This document shows, piece after piece, positions 61,981 through 64,000 of a DNA stretch of 64,000 bases. Position 1 is the first letter of the stretch. The number at the start of each line of letters is the position of its first letter. Position numbers and translations under genes: made by a program. The stretch comes from Hymenobacter sediminicola. GTDB taxonomy: Bacteria; Bacteroidota; Bacteroidia; Cytophagales; Hymenobacteraceae. A model generated the notes under the pieces. It searched no databases. It was not told the DNA's origin and was given only the letters and a program-made list of their open reading frames with translations. The stretch spans positions 1,795,001 through 1,859,000 of the forward strand of contig NZ_CP060202.1 in the NCBI RefSeq assembly GCF_014250515.1, in the 5' to 3' direction.

Positions 61981-64000
61981 ATGCGTTGCTTTTTACTTAT
62001 TCTGTGCTGTTTCTGGCTGGGAAATTCTTCCGCCTGGGCGCTGCGCATAGCAGAGCAACGCCTGATGGGCACTGCCCCGCCAACCCGGCTGCAAAAGCTG
62101 GAGATAGGGCTGGCGCTGGAGGCTGGTACCATTCGCAACCCCTACGACCCGGCCGAAATTACAGTCGGGGCCGAGTTTGTGTCGCCGGGAGGCAAGGTGT
62201 ATCGGGCCATGGGTTTCTGGTACCAGGATTTCAAGCGCTGCACTACCTGCGCGCCTCCGCCCCGGGCAAGTGCCCAAGACACCTGCTACTACTGCACCAC
62301 CTGTCCTGAAGACCCTCGCTACCTCGTGCCCGTGCCCACCCGGCTGCCATGGCGTGTCCGGTTTGCCCCGACCGAGGCCGGCCGCTGGAACTACCGCCTG
62401 CTTGTACGCCACGCCGATACGACTGTGGCCAGTGCGCCTACTTTCTTCACGGTAGCAGTGGCTACTAATCCTGGGTTTGTGCAGGTGCATCCCAACGGCC
62501 GCAACTTCGCTTTTGCCGACGGGCAGATATTTTTTCCGTTGGGCATGAACGTGGTGAGCTACAGTATGGCCGACCGCTACAGCCGGCTACCGTACCTGGA
62601 TGTGCGCGGCGGCATCACCCGCATTGCCGACAACGGGGGCAACTTTGCCCGCCTCATGATGGCACCTGAGCAGTTTGGCATTGAGTGGACTGACGGGCCC
62701 GCCGGCCGCTACGATGCTCGCCAGAACCGCGCCTACGACCTGGATGCGCTGGTAGAGCAGGCCGCCCGCCGCCGTGTATACCTGCAGGTGGCCATAAGCT
62801 CCGTTACGGAGCTATTTGATTCTGAGAGCTTCGGGCGGGCATGGCAGAAACACCCGTACCGCCAGCTGCTAGGCCCCAATGCTTCCAACCTGAGCTTCTT
62901 TACTGATTCCCTCAGCCGGCAGCTATTTCGGCAGCGCATCCGCTATGTTATGTCGCGCTGGGGCTACTCACCGGCTGTGTTTGCCATAGAGCTGATGAAC
63001 GAAACCGACCTGTTCGGGGCCGGTTCGCAGAATAACTTCTGGGACCGGGACAACGCAGGGCAGGTGGCAAACTGGACCGATGACATGCTGGCCTATGCCC
63101 GCTCGCTGGCTCCGCAGCACCTCTACACCACTTCCTTCGGGTTTGCCTATAGCGGCGACTACAAGCGGGCGGATGGGAGTGCCTTCTTCCAGTCGCCGGA
63201 GCTGGATTTCGTGCAGCACCATTATTACAGTTCTGACTTGAACGTGGAGCACCAACGCGCCTTTCTGGCACGTCTGGCCAAAGCCCGCTATCCGGGAAAG
63301 CCCTATCTGCTGACCGAGTTTGCAATCAACAATGACCAGCCCTGCTGGTCGGGGTCATCCAATTTTACGGCCAAACAGTACCGGCCCGGGGTACTCTACC
63401 ACGACCTGAACGAGATGCACAACACACTGTGGTCATCTACCTTCAATGGGTCGGGAGGGGCGGCACTGTATTGGTGGGCCAATCAGGTATTTAGCCTGTG
63501 CTATGGCGGGCAGTATCACTACTTCAAGCCTCTTCAGATGTTTCTGGCCGATTGCCCGATTTTCAGCGAAGAGCATGAACCCATTGCCAGTCCCTGCCCC
63601 GGCGAAACCGGCCCGAAGGACGGGCGGCGCCAGACCAGTTCCCCCGGCAATTGCGTGCCCGTGTGGGCGGCAGGCGCCAGAGCCGATAATGCTTCTTTTG
63701 AGCCCACCGGCGCTACCACCTCTGACCCGCGCTTGGAGGTATTCGCGCTGCGCAGCTCCGCGCGGATAGTGGGCTGGGTGCATAACCGCGCCAACTATTG
63801 GTACAAGCTGCCCCACCTTTCCGGTCCGCTCACCGACAGCCTCTGCCGCCTCTACAACGACAACCAGCCCAGCACCCCCGACAGCATTCCGGCGCTGGTA
63901 GGGCAGCGGGTCACCATTCCGAACGTGGTGCGGCCAGGGCGTTACCGCCTCGAGTTTTTCAGTACCTACCCATTCTATGCACTCGGCCGTGGCGGCAAGC
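61981..64000 (+). CDS. Secreted glycoside-hydrolase-like protein with N-terminal DUF5060-type domain (partial)
   Basis: 673 codons are present; the gene continues past the window. A signal peptide (MRCFLLILCCFWLGNSSAWA) precedes a DUF5060-like beta domain (about residues 20-160) holding a cysteine-rich insert (eight or so Cys around residues 85-105), then a (beta/alpha)8-type catalytic region: FFPLGMNVVSYS, GGNFARLMMAPEQFG, FAIELMNETDLFG (candidate acid/base Glu after Asn) and YLLTEFAINN (candidate nucleophile Glu). These fit a GH5-like cellulase/mannanase superfamily enzyme. A further beta domain begins near the cut end. The polysaccharide target is unknown. Confidence 0.85.
   Translation, partial: MRCFLLILCCFWLGNSSAWALRIAEQRLMGTAPPTRLQKLEIGLALEAGTIRNPYDPAEITVGAEFVSPGGKVYRAMGFWYQDFKRCTTCAPPPRASAQDTCYYCTTCPEDPRYLVPVPTRLPWRVRFAPTEAGRWNYRLLVRHADTTVASAPTFFTVAVATNPGFVQVHPNGRNFAFADGQIFFPLGMNVVSYSMADRYSRLPYLDVRGGITRIADNGGNFARLMMAPEQFGIEWTDGPAGRYDARQNRAYDLDALVEQAARRRVYLQVAISSVTELFDSESFGRAWQKHPYRQLLGPNASNLSFFTDSLSRQLFRQRIRYVMSRWGYSPAVFAIELMNETDLFGAGSQNNFWDRDNAGQVANWTDDMLAYARSLAPQHLYTTSFGFAYSGDYKRADGSAFFQSPELDFVQHHYYSSDLNVEHQRAFLARLAKARYPGKPYLLTEFAINNDQPCWSGSSNFTAKQYRPGVLYHDLNEMHNTLWSSTFNGSGGAALYWWANQVFSLCYGGQYHYFKPLQMFLADCPIFSEEHEPIASPCPGETGPKDGRRQTSSPGNCVPVWAAGARADNASFEPTGATTSDPRLEVFALRSSARIVGWVHNRANYWYKLPHLSGPLTDSLCRLYNDNQPSTPDSIPALVGQRVTIPNVVRPGRYRLEFFSTYPFYALGRGGK

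Overview
The window looks like the chromosome of a GC-rich Bacteroidota close to Hymenobacter (Cytophagales). Four lines of evidence support this. Several large secreted proteins end in a type IX secretion C-terminal domain (a YPNP-type motif followed by a short G-x-Y-x-L segment). There is a PID-CTERM small protein. Promoters resemble TTG-N20-TAnnTTTG. Many coding genes are of types common in Hymenobacter: SelO, pirins, DUF4394, DUF2490 and NHL-repeat proteins. Genes sit on both strands in short units, usually separated by long perfect bidirectional terminator hairpins. No insertion sequence, prophage or CRISPR array was recognised.

Layout. 1-11.1 kb: a truncated ThuA-like lipoprotein, a cupin, an RNA ligase RtcB paralogue, SelO, two pirins, an intradiol dioxygenase-like lipoprotein, an NCS1 transporter and a leucine-rich-repeat kinase. 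11.3-22 kb: UvrA2, a deaminase, a HipA-like/DUF3037 pair, a secreted nuclease, three small unknown genes, DinB, and an RsbQ-like hydrolase translationally coupled to a PAS histidine kinase. 22-30.7 kb: a 1424-residue FN3 surface protein, DUF3592, a hydrolase, a J-domain-like protein and a histone-deacetylase-family enzyme, with several inverted-repeat elements between them.

30.8-35.6 kb is the most unusual part. Two tiny ORFs, each followed by a terminator, precede a Ro60 orthologue (TROVE domain, rsr). Next come about 0.95 kb of non-coding DNA and a second rtcB, closed by a terminator. The non-coding stretch is a tandem array of seven structured units (33115-34049, pitch roughly 113-154 nt) with short, mostly A/T-rich linkers. 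Each unit is closed by a long stem containing UGCCG(U/A) near its 5' end. In six of them a UUGC faces this, as in bacterial Y RNAs; the sixth unit has a diverged 3' side. Four of the units enclose a complete circularly permuted tRNA-like fold in correct tRNA register: anticodon-like stem, 5-nt variable loop, T-arm, acceptor stem capped by a small loop, and D-arm. I interpret the locus as an rsr / multi-Y-RNA array / rtcB RNA-repair or RNA-quality-control operon. The enterobacterial rsr-yrlBA-rtcBA arrangement is known; an array of this size with a different tRNA body in each unit is the candidate new system.

35.6-48.7 kb: a PID-CTERM protein beside a three-fold DUF4394 T9SS protein, an NHL-repeat lipoprotein, DUF2490, MOSC, Dps, an iron-permease-like protein, tRNA-Leu(GAG), an Rqc2/NFACT protein and an MBL-fold hydrolase. 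48.8-64 kb: a response regulator and a 1359-residue hybrid kinase, a glycosyltransferase coupled to MiaA, PfkA, a TerB-like protein, a class III aminotransferase, an ECF sigma / membrane protein / Spy-like cassette, DUF2628, DUF481, and a truncated glycoside-hydrolase-like secreted protein that runs off the end.
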